From contig CM073329.1 in NCBI GenBank assembly GCA_037043015.1, positions 13,222,648-13,286,647 on the forward strand: 64,000 bases of DNA, given 5' to 3'. A program made the translations under genes and the position numbers. The notes under the pieces are model-generated. The model did no database searches, was not told the DNA's origin, and saw nothing but the letters and a program-made list of their open reading frames with translations. Source of the stretch: Bryum argenteum. Taxonomy: Eukaryota > Streptophyta > Bryopsida > Bryales > Bryaceae. Positions 11,312 through 23,132 of this stretch are shown here, one piece after another; the stretch's first letter is position 1; each line of letters begins with the position of its first letter.

Positions 11312-12600
11312 TTGTGGATTCCAAACAAACGACTCTCTGCGCTCGAGGACGCCCTTTTATTAGGTGCTCTTGTAGTTGAAGAAGCTATGTGCAACACACC
11401 TTTCAATAGAAGAAAAGGTCTTCCCGAGGTTTACACGTGGCCCTCAATAACCTTCGTCACGATACTAACATCGTCATCAAGCCAAAAGATAAAAATCTTG
11501 GGCTAATCCTTATGGATAGGTCTTGGTATGTACAGAAGGCAACCCGCTAGCTTTGTGACACTCAGGTTTAGGCTAGAGTTGACACTGTATCCTAGAACGA
11601 GCTTGAATCGAGGCTAGAGTGTTTCAAGGTTAAATTCAAGCAAACCATCACCGATAATTAGTGGCGTTTTATCCTTAGTAGCACCTCACGGAGATAGCCT
11701 TGTATTACAGACTTCCTTCCTAAGGTCCACAAGCATGTAATGGTGGGCAGACCCATCTGTACTATATTGGCTACTTCCTCGAGAAGACTTAATCTCAATT
11801 CCGTTAAAATGGTGGTATTCTTTGTGCCGTTTTACCAAATCCCTATGAGCCATTTTGCTCACATTCTAAAACGTGCCATTTTACAAGCATATTTTTGAAC
11901 TGAAGTTCATAAGTATTTATGCTTGCAAAATGACATGTTCATTAATATCACACATGTACTCCGTAATATCAAATGGTTTCTGTAATATCACCAAATTTCC
12001 ATAATATCACACATTTTTATGATTTTTGACCTTTGGACATAGTCAAAGGGCAATATTTCTAAACGACCGTTCAAAAACATTGTTGTTTTTGAAATGCCGT
12101 TAGAAATATCTACCTTACCATGTCAAAACTCAACAAAACCAACATTTTTTCTCCATTTTAAGAACCCAAAAAAGCGCCATTTTACCGGAATAACGCCATT
12201 TTAACGGAATTGAGGTTACTTCCATCTGGCCGCACTTCCAATTGCTGCCAATCCTGACTGCCCACAAGAATCATGTAATGGACTCAGGTACGGTGTTGAG
12301 GGAGGTACTTGCTTTAGATGTGCAAGCGGAGGTTATTCTCTTCACCTTCGACGTGGAGAGCCTCTACGTGAGCATCCTGACATGCAAGGACCTTCAAGCT
12401 CTTGAAAGATGATCCATGGGAAGTTTTCAATTTCCAAGGCCGAGCAGATCAAATCTTTCGCGAAGTTGGTTTTGACTCAGCACGATCTTCATTTCCGCAA
12501 CAACACTTACCGTCAGGTATGTGGGACTGCGATGGGGAGCAATTTTGTAGTTGCCTAAACTTGTTTGGTCTTGTGTGATATTGAAGCCGAGGTGGAGATC
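11312..12600 (+). pseudogene. Penelope-like element reverse transcriptase relic
   Basis: Plus-strand fragments in order encode 'NIVIKPKDKNLGLILMDRSW' (about 11448-11507), 'FLPKVHKHVMVGRPI' (about 11716-11760), 'ILFTFDVESLYVSI' (about 12336-12377) and 'YRQVCGTAMGS' (about 12507-12540). This order (K-x-DK..D, LPK.HK..GRPI, FDV.SLY, G.AMGS) is that of Penelope-like element RTs, which lack LTRs. Stops and frameshifts interrupt it. A MITE (11792-12215) splits it, and removing the MITE plus one TSD restores a continuous frame across the junction. No GIY-YIG endonuclease part was recognised. Confidence 0.65.
11792..12215 (+). mobile_element. MITE, 3-bp-TSD family, long subtype, inside the Penelope relic
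   Basis: The element begins ATCTCAATTCCGTTAAAATG and ends CCATTTTAACGGAATTGAGG, with TTA at 11789-11791 and 12216-12218 as target duplication. A second inner motif near the right end (CCATTTTACCGGAATAACG) partly repeats the terminus. It is 424 bp and non-coding. The target duplication is supported by the host reading frame: excising 427 bases joins the reverse transcriptase frame without a stop. A 3-bp target fits the PIF/Harbinger superfamily, which is an inference. Confidence 0.75.
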
Positions 12601-12622
12601 TTGGTCCTAGGATTTAGGGTTT

Positions 12623-12677
12623 TGAGGGATATGATTTGACTAATTTTAGAGAAGAATTAGTCAAATCATATCCCTCA
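12623..12677. other. 23-bp perfect inverted repeat with a 9-nt loop
   Basis: The arm at 12623-12645 (TGAGGGATATGATTTGAC...) pairs with 12655-12677 (...GTCAAATCATATCCCTCA) without mismatch, across a 9-base loop. As RNA it would form a strong short hairpin, and as DNA a cruciform. It lies just beyond the Penelope relic. It could be a small-RNA precursor-like hairpin, a transposon end pair, or a replication scar. Confidence 0.7.
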
Positions 12678-13639
12678 TCCTCACAATGTGTGCTTGATCC
12701 TATTTTGTGTATGTAGTTTTATCTGCTTCATTGAGCGTCATACTTTGTAATTGCCGGTCTCAGCTATTGTAGACGGCTATTATTATAAGGCTTACCACCC
12801 GTAATATAATATTTCTTTTTCTTTTTCTTTTTCTTTTTTTAAAAATTATAACGTAAGGTGAATTATTCAAGTGGTTTAAAGAGGCAAATCATACACATCT
12901 GTATCTATGCGCAAGTATGAGTGAGTTTGTGACTTAAAATTTATTCCATCCAAAAAGTGAGTGATATTTCAAACTTGTGTATAACTCCAACAACTTCACA
13001 TGTCACGAAATTTTAGTGAATGGCTTCATAAATCATTGCTAGAACTTGTTACAACGTTTTTTGCCAAACATTTCTAAAGTGATGCAACATTCTCAAACTT
13101 GCTTTACCAACGTTTCAATAAACTTCTTAGTTGTGAAGTAAGAAAATTGTTGAAGCAAGTACCAAGACGTTGTTAGAATTTATTGAAGTTTTTTTGAAAA
13201 TTAAAAATAACATTGCTAAGCCCCCCCCCCTTATATATACTAAATAAGTAGACATTTGAGTGAAGACTAGTATATTCTTCTTCTCTATTAGTCAAGATGA
13301 AGATCTTTGAATACTATTAGAATCAGTACTTTTGGTAATATTTTAAAAAGAATAAAAGCTTATAGCACTTTCAAATCTTACTATGACTTCACATTGATCT
13401 AACCATTTAGTGCAGTGAACTTATAACACATTTGCACCTCGCACAATCTCACATACTTTATGGTTGGATCAATTTCACTACTTTATTGCTTTAGCAATAT
13501 CACTTTGGTTACTCAATCTCCACCCCTAAGTATTTTCATAACCCAAAATGAGCAGCCCATTTGAAGAGGTTAAAATGAATGTTCTTGCCCAAGATTTTTA
13601 CTGAGTGCTCCCTAGTAAGCAGGATGAGTCTCTAAATTT
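12678..13639. other. intergenic DNA with simple repeats
   Basis: A (CTTTTT)n tract runs from about 12808 to 12840 and a run of about ten C residues sits near 13220. No gene is recognised. Confidence 0.4.
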
Positions 13640-13920
13640 CAAAAAAGCGGAATGAGTCTCTAAAATTTTGCATGAGCATACCGAACTTCATTACCTACTT
13701 GGAAAAAAATATGCCCAAAATGTTTGTGGTAACAGACTTCAACTTTTCCTTGGCACCATTTACACTATGTGTCCCTGACAATGGCCAAAAAAACTTCTGC
13801 ATCAACTTCAAACGCTACGATCTCACAACTAGAGAATATCCAATTGCTGAAAATTTCAGAGTAGCTCAAAAACAAGTAAAGTACAAGATTCTACGGTTTG
13901 AAGTCTACAAATAAATAAAA
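13640..13920 (+). mobile_element. relic of a piggyBac-family right subterminal region
   Basis: This stretch aligns with 21050-21330 and with the last bases of the window (63935-64000). Shared landmarks are 'CATGAGCATACC(G/C)AACTT', 'ATTACCTAC(T/A)(T/ TG)GAAAAAAA', 'CCTTGGCACCATTTA', 'TACGATCTCACAA' and 'ATCTTACGGTT' variants. An 80-codon open frame across it is probably fortuitous, since the other copies break it. Confidence 0.5.
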
Positions 13921-14626
13921 AGAATTGATTCACATGGCCAAGAATGCATTGGACTTAGAAAAAGGTAGTCTTCAGACTTCTTCCTTCCGAAACAACAAGA
14001 AAATTTAGCGGTTAAGAACTTTAGCTTGTACACGGTCACTTGGACACGAATTGAAGCTTATGAACTTGTTTATAGATTACATTAGAATCGATGAAAATCC
14101 CTAAATAAATAATTATAGATTTTATTACTATTGCACTATTGTTTGCTATTATTTGAATTATTTGTATGATTTTGATTCGTTGTGGATTGAATGTGTTGTC
14201 AATTACGAATATGCAATGAACAACAAAACCGTTTTTACAAATGCATCTCCCTCAAGAGGAGGATTTCTCCGTAGTGTATTTCCAATGTGCAAGGAGTTGC
14301 TAATAAAATATTAGTCAAAAATAGACTACTCATATAGACCTCCTCAAAACCTGTGTAAGAATCAAAGCCCTTCCATATAGTACAGTCATATTCTTGCTAA
14401 TCATAAAACCATCGGATCTATGAAGGTGAATTGCAATCATGTTTTGGAAAAAAAACAACCATCCGCGAAGGTAAAAGAATTTTGACCGTGCATTTGGAGA
14501 TCTATAATTTAAGGCATGTAGTTTGTTTTGCGAGTGACAGTATGATCTCTCGCATTGCTTGTCTGATTGCTGCTCATTTGTATGAGTGTGTCAATGCCGC
14601 ACAGACGTACTAGCTAGGATAGTGCA
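13921..14626. other. intergenic DNA, nothing recognised
   Basis: The sequence is AT-rich and unique, with no coding support. Confidence 0.3.
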
Positions 14627-14883
14627 GTGATCCGTTAAAATGGCACTATGCCATGTGCCATTTTGTTACACTAGATCTTACATTTGTGCTTATATAAAAT
14701 GATATATTCTGTAATATCACAATTTTTTTTTTTTGTAATATAACTTCTTTATATACATTGTCACTCATTTTCCCTAATATCACTTTAAAATTCTGTTATA
14801 TCACATGGTTTTTGAACTACAGTTCAGAAAGTTGAGGTGTGCCATTTTACCGGAATAATGCCATTTTAACGGAATTGGGGATT
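14627..14883 (+). mobile_element. MITE, 3-bp-TSD family, short subtype
   Basis: This copy closely matches 36293-36550 over about 250 bp. Its right end is the intact CCATTTTAACGGAATTGGGG, but its left end begins at TCCGTTAAAATGGCAC, with the outer 'CCCCAAT' lost or mutated. The interior carries CATGGTTTTTGAACTACAG and a 12-base T run. Confidence 0.7.
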
Positions 14884-17000
14884 TGGAGTTGAAGACTTCA
14901 ATTCCAAGACAACCCTAGAAGATGTGATCCAAATCATAGCGGAGACAAAACACGACTTTGTGGCCTTTCTAATGCATAGCAAAATGACGTGCACCATCGA
15001 CTTGAACGCCAAATGCAACAAATTCTCCATCGCCATTTGAGCCCAACATCACAGCATTGTTGTCGAGGAACAGAACCTAAATCCAAACGGCCCCTCATAA
15101 TCGGACAACCTAGAATGAAGATTTCATTGGATAGTATATTCCTCATATATACATGCAGTATGGTGAATGACTATAGGTGTACCTTTTTTTAGTCTATTCT
15201 ACAATTTGTAGTTGAATATGTAAGTGCTTAAAAATACCACAAAAATACTAAAATAGTGAAACCTTGTTTTTTATATTTTTTAATATCCACAAAAAGTAGT
15301 GAATCACATGTATTATTACTCCAAGTATGGTGAATAGCTTAAGTGTTAAAAAATAGGTGTACGTATCCTACCCAAAGGTTGCAATTTACATCAAGCAAGC
15401 ATTCCTTCTCAAAGGAGCAACAATGAGTCTCTCTGCAACCTTTGCGAGGTCTCGCTCATTTGAGGAGTCAAGACGACGTGTGTTGTACTTTATAGCTTGA
15501 GCAACTTAGTACAACTCCCATCAGTAGAAATATTGTTCAAAAATATTGTTTAGACTAACTTCTCATTATAAACATAATGATGTGATAATAATAGAATTTT
15601 ATGACATTTTGGATGTGTTCTTCCTTAGTAACACATCACAAATTGTTGGGAAAAGATAGATATCTAATTTAAGATAGATTTTCATAAAGATTTCATAGAT
15701 TTTATGAGATTTTTTTGCGAATGCACTAAAGTAAATAGTGTTCAAAATCTGTCCGGAATGACTTGCACATTATGACACAAGACTACCTGATTGAATAATG
15801 CCTCTAATGACATCAAAATTAATTCTTAAGATGGTTACTTATTTTTAAAGAAAAATCTATTATAGTAAACAATACCAAAACCTACTACACTAGTACACTA
15901 ATAGAAATTTGAGTTAAAGTAACAGCTTCAACAATTGAATTTGATGTTATTAAAAACCCAATTTAACCCCTAAATGTCATAAACGACATTTTGGATGAAG
16001 GGCAAAAATTTTGAAGAATGATAACTTCTTCATCCAGAGCTTTTTTTTTAAGAAAATTACTTGGATTGGGTCCATATTTGGACTACTTTTGTGGTAAAAA
16101 TTTGAGACCCATACAATGAAATATGAATTAATGACATGCATTAGTGAAGGCACTTTTTGTTTCTAGGTCTTCAAACATGGGGCGTGTTTTACTATTGCAA
16201 GCCCTTTATGAGAAATTCAAAATAGCTATATATAGATGTTTTTTAGGAAAGGCATGATCCTAAGATGAAATCTAACAACTTCCTAGTTTATAGGATTTTG
16301 ATTCAAATACTTTTGATATTAGACTTGCAATGATGTTTCTTCAATGAAAAAAAAGAAAGAAAAATGGATGGTTTTTGAGGAGCTATATCTCCTTCTTCCA
16401 CTATTGGATTTCGACAATAATTTTGGGATGGATACCAATTACAGTTTAGTTTTAGTGGTGGAAACCTTAACTTTATAAAAGAATTTGTGAAGATAAAGCA
16501 TTTATTGAATCCTAGTGCAAACGCCGTAGTTTTAGACTATTTCGTGTATAAAAACATGTGGTTTTTGCCATTGCAAGGTTATTATTTTAGCCAAGACATT
16601 TTTTTGATGGCTTCTTTTGGTACGAGAGTATTGTTAAGATGAAGGTAATTAAACAACTTCTGAGAGGGGGACTTTTTTCATTTTAATGGCTTTGTTGATA
16701 GAATTTTCATTTCAAAGTGAAAATGATGAAATTTTGTAGTTTGTTTTGAGTACTAACATGTCATAATTTTACAATTTAAGACTCAAATTTTTCAACTGTT
16801 GCATTAACTTTTATGAAACATTGTGCATGTATTGCCAATCCTGCTATTTTACAATGGAAAAATAGGTTGACTTAAAAAAATTCCTAGATGCCCATTTCCA
16901 TTTTCAACTTTTATACTCTTCTATCTCTGAAGTCACATATACAAATGAAATTACATACCCAAATAGATCTCTAAGAGTAATACCAATCTTCAAAGTAAAA

Positions 17001-17031
<31 letters not shown>

Positions 17032-17299
17032 AATAAATTAATAAAATAATAGACCTTAGAATAAGGCCCTATCTAAAATCTAGAAAACACCCAGAGTCCC
17101 ATAAAAATAAATTCGCAAGCCCTACCTGCCTACTAAAACTTTCCAGAATTTGAAATTGTGGAATGCTTATCGGGTTCCTATCATGTCCTTCAGAAGCAAA
17201 ATGTCAAAAAAGTTGAAACCAGAATGCCTCATCTGTACAAATTTCAAGCCCATTTGTCTCCAGAGTAAATTGCCTGGGGTGTAACAATTATCCAAAAGA
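14884..17299. other. intergenic DNA; one broken open frame and an (AAAT)n microsatellite
   Basis: Right after the MITE, about 14876-15040 (+) reads for some 55 codons with balanced composition and then hits stops; it may be a decayed exon and has no recognised family. At 15963 'TTAACCCCTAAATGTC' looks like a piggyBac-type left end without a visible partner. A (TAAA)n tract occupies about 17000-17030. The rest is AT-rich and featureless. Confidence 0.35.
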
Positions 17300-17360
17300 G
17301 TGGAAGCATCAAGAAGAAACCGAAGTCGGTGTACAAAAGACCCTGCAGGCAGTTCCTTGA

Positions 17361-18416
<1,056 letters not shown>

Positions 18417-18429
18417 GTTCTTACACTCG

Positions 18430-19230
18430 AGATGACATGCATCCCGTTTCTATAGATGAATTTTGTATACTCTGTACTTTGATCAATATGTAAATACTGT
18501 GCAGCGGACCATTTCCCGCCCGTCCACGGTTTCGAAATTTAGCACTTCTTCGCGTCCAGATTGTTACTCAATTTGTATTTTCAAGTCGTCACACGTTCTG
18601 TCCCTCCCATTCAGCGATTACACCCGAAACCTATTGCCACAACAATCATCTCCATCTGATTCTATATGCCACATAAACCATCGTCTGCTTTGCTTCATAT
18701 GAACACTATCGGTAGCATGTAAGGATAGTGCCCCTCGGTTACATGAAAGCGGGAGACGATTCTGCGTCGAATTCAAGGAAGCCTCCTTGGTGTCCGAATG
18801 CTTAAAGTGTGTGCTTGCTGTCCTTGCCTACGTCTATTGTAGCTCTTCCTCTACTGTAGCTCTTCCTTTCAAATGACATGCAGTCCATTTGTCTCCACCA
18901 TACTCTACACTCTGATCAATACTGTGCAGCGGACCATATTCCGCTCGTTCACAGTTCAAAACTCTGCATTTCGTAGATACAAGTGATCAGAACATGCTGT
19001 CAATGACTACTGAAATCGATTGTCACGACATGACTCTAGAATGATCATCAGCATCTGATTCTATATATTACATGTTTTTTTCTTCATTTTGAAAGTAATA
19101 TAGCATGTGATGAGGTGTTCAATCGCAGTGCGCCATGGTGGCGGCAGACGATCTTGCTTCGAAGTCAAGTAAGCTCTTCTTGATGTCGAGACCAAATGCG
19201 TAACCTGTGAGCTTGCCGTCCTTGCCTACG
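18430..19230. repeat. tandem duplication of the alkyltransferase 3' end and its flank
   Basis: Sequence at 18430-18835 is repeated, diverged, at 18873-19230. Shared landmarks are 'TGACATGCA', 'TACTGTGCAGCGGACCAT', 'CATCTGATTCTATAT', and then a block 'AGACGATnnTGCnTCGAA' to 'TTGCTGTCCTTGCCTACG'. The right copy includes the true last codons of the alkyltransferase; the left copy holds a decayed version of them. Confidence 0.7.
18735..18832 (-). pseudogene. duplicated, broken C-terminal fragment of the alkyltransferase
   Basis: On the minus strand this stretch reads VGKDSKHTL, a stop, then AFGHQGGFLEFDAESS. It aligns with VGKDGKLTGYAFGLDIKKS and DFEARSS of the intact gene at 19119-20136. It is only the last third of the protein, contains an in-frame stop, and lacks the PCHRV active site. 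Confidence 0.65.
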
Positions 19231-20136
19231 ACACGATGACAAGGAACAATGAGGCAAACAGGATTACGGCCGTTCGCCATACCAACAGCGCGTGCCTTGC
19301 CCGGCTCTCCCATGAGCTCAGCTTGCTCCGTATAGGAAATGGCCTTGCCGTAGGGTATCTTCTCCAACGCCGCCCACGCCTTCTTTTGAAATGGAGTGCC
19401 GTGAGGTGCAATCGGCAAAGAAAACGTGCTTCTCTTCCCTGCGAAGTACTGCTCCACTTGCTCTTTGGCCTGCTCGACACAAAAGAACTCAGCCAAGAAT
19501 TGACAAAAACTCCGTTCTCACCATCCTTACACTGCGATTGTGTGTGTACTGATTCTATTTTCAAACTGCAATTACTAAACGTCCTTACAGCCGCTTACAT
19601 ATTCTTGAAATTAATTGACGATCGTTGGAACATGCTCGGCCAAAAATTGACATGATCGGGTCTCCATAAACTCCGTTCTCGCCATTTTCAGTCTGCAATT
19701 TTATTTCAAACTGCAACTACACGTCCGGGGACTAGAAAATGCTTTAAGGTTTAAAAGATGTATTTGAGGAGCGATTCACGCACAATAACCAGAAAACGTT
19801 CAAACAGGAGCTTCGACATTGTTGGAATCATTGGACGATCCTTGAACATACTCGGCCAAGTATAGAAAATCTTAACATGATCGGACCTACATAGACTCCG
19901 TTCTCACCAATTTTTAGTCTGCAATTCGGACTCTATTTTCAAATTTCAAGTACACATACAAGGTTTGAAAAACGGAGCGATTTACGCACCAGAGCTAGAA
20001 CAGGCTGCTTGATAGAGCTGTCCAATGCAAGGCTGTCGCTAGGTTCACCGAAGTACGCCTGGTGAACAGCTTCATCGGATGCGCCGAGAGTGAACGGTCC
20101 CATCGGCGTGTTCAAAACCACATACGAGAGCGCCAT
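19119..20136 (-). CDS. MGMT: methylated-DNA--[protein]-cysteine S-methyltransferase (O6-alkylguanine-DNA alkyltransferase)
   Basis: This suicide DNA-repair protein moves alkyl groups from O6-alkylguanine to its own cysteine. Proposed exons (minus strand) are 20136-19990 and 19469-19119, with a phase-0 GT-AG intron of 520 bp; product 165 aa. Exon 1 holds the N-terminal domain ('LNTPMGPFTLGASDEAV'). Exon 2 holds 'YFAGKR', 'GTPFQKKAWAALEKIPYGK' (helix-turn-helix with the wing), 'ARAVGMANGRNP', and the active site PCHRV with nucleophile C126, then 'LTGYAFGLDIKK'. All expected catalytic elements are present. The organisation matches bacterial Ogt-type proteins in length. The donor used (GTGCGT) is weaker than an alternative GTAAAT three bases on, but only the former keeps the frame. 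An ATG 60 bases further upstream (20196) is possible. Flowering plants are generally said to lack this enzyme, so transfer from bacteria is plausible but unproven. Confidence 0.82.
19494..19990. repeat. repeats within the alkyltransferase intron
   Basis: A unit containing 'CTCGGCCAA', 'ACATGATCGG', 'ACTCCGTTCTC(G/A)CCA', 'CTGCAATT' and 'TTTCAAA' occurs at about 19617-19735 and 19834-19960, with a partial third copy at 19494-19585. The last bases of each reach 'GAGCGATT(C/T)ACGCA', which in the rightmost copy overlaps the donor site. The intron has therefore grown by duplication of its own boundary sequence. Confidence 0.6.
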
Positions 20137-20483
20137 TGCTTTCCCAACGATTCCGTCCGCGCTTGACACTAATGCTTGTCGCGCGCACAATTTCATTCGC
20201 AAGAGTTTTTACGCTTCTAACTCGATCGGACAATGTCGAAGTCGAAGCAGCAGGGCGATCTTCCAGGAACGGGCATTGGAATTGCTCGAAGCTTCAAGGC
20301 GAAGCTTGATCGGAGAGGACCTGAGGCCGCGGCTATGGTGATATGATATTGATAATGTTGACAAATTTTTGCAAGTGAAAACTATGAGGTCTTCTATATA
20401 CCTATAAGCTAAGGAAAGTCTATTATAAAATTATCACGTACTTTGATTTAGAGTTAATTTGAAAGGTGTAGGATTGGAGTTAA

Positions 20484-21427
20484 CCTCTAAAAATCCAGGA
20501 AAATTGATTCGGTTTTTTGAGATTTCGGGCAGCTCATTTTAAGGAGTTAAATTGATTTTTTTTTCCTAAGATTTTTATTGGGTTCTCCCCATACTATAAT
20601 ATGTATGTGGTAAAATTTGCAAAGCCAAATTTCAATTCTGTAACCTTCATTTAGAAATTTTAGGTTTCAAGTCCGAAACGGGCAGTGTAAAATAATTTTT
20701 TTTTAAGTATTTTTTTTTGGAAATATGTTCATTACCAAATACTATTCAAATTCTGAAATGTCCGAAGTCAAAAAGTTGACCAATTTTACAAGGGCAGCCT
20801 CCAAAACTTTCAAACACAATCTTCACAATTTCTAGTAATTTTTACAATTTTTTTCTTTCAAAGATTGCCAAAATTTGAGATTTTGGATTTTTCCAAGATT
20901 CTTCTTCTCAAAATTCACATTCTCATAAATGCACCTACTCACCGTCAAGATTTTTCTCAAACTAAATATATCATATGTGGTGCTTGTTCTACTATATTGT
21001 TGTTTTTTAGACCTTCTTTCATAAAATAATTTACATTAAGGTCAAAAAGTGGAATTGGTCTCTAAGATTTTTCATGAGCGTACCCAACTTGATTACCTAC
21101 ATGAAAAAAAATGAGGGAAAAATATTTGGTGTAACAATCATCAAGTTGCCCTTGGCACCATTTAGACAATGCCTCTCATGCAACGGCAAAAAAAAGTGTT
21201 GGACAAACTTTGATTGTTATGATCTCACAAATGACAAACATCCAACGGTTGAAATTTTGATCAGTACTTTGTATACAAGTTAGGTACAAGACTTAACTTA
21301 CCAAGATCTTACGGTTCAAAGTCTAAAACCAGAAAAAAAAGTTTCTCAATTTCCCCATTTCCCAACAGAGGTGAAAAATGGCAGTTTTTGGTTTTGGAGG
21401 TCGAGGAAAGGCTTGGATTTTTAGGGG
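20484..21427. mobile_element. non-autonomous piggyBac-type element, 944 bp
   Basis: It is flanked by TTAA at 20480-20483 and 21428-21431, the piggyBac target. Termini are CCTCTAAAAATCCA and its inverted copy CCCCTAAAAATCCA (13 of 14 match). The left subterminal sequence resembles that of the large element at 58365 ('GAATCGG.TTTTTGA', 'AAGGAGTTAAA', 'TGTGGTAAAA.TTGCAAAG'). The right part matches the last bases of the window. It has no transposase frame and looks like a deletion derivative mobilised by the large element's enzyme. Confidence 0.75.
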
Positions 21428-21719
21428 TTAATAAGAAAGTGAATCAAATAAGTGAAATTCATGTAGAGGTAGGAATTCTTGATTATAGATATGATTATTA
21501 AATAAGGATGACAAGTTACACAAAAAAACATACAAAGTTGTTACATGAGATCAAGAAAAATAAGGACTTTGATCATATTGCACAATCTTTATGCAATTTC
21601 GTCAAATAAAAAATGGTGTCAATCTTGTGCTATGCGTGATTCAAATTGCAAGTTACTAAGTGGTATAGCAAATGAGTAGTTTGGTTTCTCAAATATACTA
21701 TTCTGAAGCGTTCAAAATT

Positions 21720-22130
21720 GAGAATGTCTTGGAATGTTTAAAAACCTTCAACAATCAATAATTCATTTGGTTTTGTCCTAAAACCTCCACCATTCAAGAA
21801 TTGATTCTGATCCACAATAATGAGGAATTGGTTTGATACTAACGTTGAATTTTTTTTTTGTCCGCACGTCCAAGAATTGCTTTTGTTGGAATGTTGTAGA
21901 ACTATATTTATTCCAAAGAGCTGGTTTTGTTGGGACCTTCAAGAAATAAATTGATTCCAATGTTGAAGATTACGTATTCTTTCAAGGTCCAAGAATTGGT
22001 TTTGTTTCAGATCACCATAAACCTCGAACTTAAGTTAGTCAACGTTCCAATGATCAAGACTTGATCTTCTTTCAATGTTCTATTCCAACGTTGGTTCGGT
22101 CCCTTATTTACAAGTTGGTTTGAACCGAGA
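21720..22130 (+). repeat. degenerate minisatellite-like region, opposite orientation to 9780-10110
   Basis: Variants of 'CAAGAATTG(G/C)TTTTGTT' and 'TTCAAGAA' recur roughly every 40-100 bases (about 21795, 21870, 21940, 21990). These are the reverse complement of the words in 9780-10110. Copies are too diverged to define a unit. Confidence 0.4.
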
Positions 22131-22234
22131 CTTTAGAGGATCCTTAAACTTCTACTTTGCCTTTTGTAGGACGTTAGGTCGAAACTTACAACAGTTGGCG
22201 AGCTTACCAAAAACTTCCACAAGAACATGTTAAC

Positions 22235-22494
22235 CCCTAAAGGTCCTTGATACAAAATTGTTTAGATTATCAAAAAGAACCTTCTTCTACTTCAGGTGCA
22301 AAAGAAACTCAATCTAAGCATTGATTAGAAGATCTAACCGTAGGATCTTGAAGTTAACTTGACCCTTTTCTCGAATGTCAAATTTGAACCGTTAATTTCT
22401 CTCTAGTTTTGAGATTATAATGGTCAAAAATGGCTGAATTTTCTCCCTGCGGAAATTCCAAAAAGCGATTTCCGCTTTCTTGAACCTTTAGGGG
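22235..22494. mobile_element. piggyBac-type MITE, 260 bp
   Basis: TTAA at 22231-22234 and 22495-22498 flank terminal repeats CCCCTAAAGGT and its inverted copy. The interior includes 'TAACCGTAGGATCTTG', related to a motif in the right arm of the 944-bp element. There is no coding capacity. Confidence 0.75.
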
Positions 22495-22498
22495 TTAA

Positions 22499-23128
22499 AT
22501 CATGAATATACCAAAAACAACAAAACATAGCAAAGGCAACACAAAAGTTGCAAATGCTAAAACAAAACAAAAATTTGAGGGTATACCCTTTTACAAGTGA
22601 TTAATATGTCTCCCTTTCCAGAAGCACCAAGTCTCCCTTTCCTATACAAAAACCAAAACAAAACTCCATCTAAATTTATCACTTCAACCATCTATAACAA
22701 GAGCAATGCTTCGGGCATAACTTCAACAAGGCAAATATCTACTTACCACCACTTCCTTCCTAATCTTCCCCATGAACTCTACCCATTCCATTAAGTAGTT
22801 ATTTGTCATGAGGTAATAACAAACTAACCATTATATCATATAAAATAATGAAAATGACTTTGTGATAGAAATGATATTATTTCATTCCAAAGTTGTTTTA
22901 CAAATTGTAGTTGAATAGGTGTTTTATTAACTTGCTACTTTTGGATTATAATGAGACATCCTTATTCCAAAATTACTTCAGAAGTTTTCCCTATTTATTG
23001 TAGATGATATGTCATAACACAAACTCACATTCACGATCAAGTTGAGGGATTGTATAATGAAGTGTTATTTCGTAATCTTACACATAGACATTTAATCTTA
23101 TTATTCATGTTCTACAATGAAATTAGTC
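22499..23128. other. intergenic DNA, nothing recognised
   Basis: The sequence is AT-rich between two TTAA-flanked elements. No supported feature is present. Confidence 0.3.
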
Positions 23129-23132
23129 TTAA

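Noticed and set aside
13672-13914. 80-codon ORF as a gene
   Set aside because: The same sequence occurs as part of piggyBac right arms at 21050 and at the window end, where the frame is not kept.
15963-15990. TTAACCCCTAAATGTC as the left end of another piggyBac element
   Set aside because: No matching inverted end next to TTAA was found downstream before the next recognised element, so no element can be delimited.
19497-19989. Reading the alkyltransferase as a single exon starting at 19496
   Set aside because: That frame lacks an ATG and the N-terminal domain, which is found intact upstream at 20136-19990 with a compatible donor.
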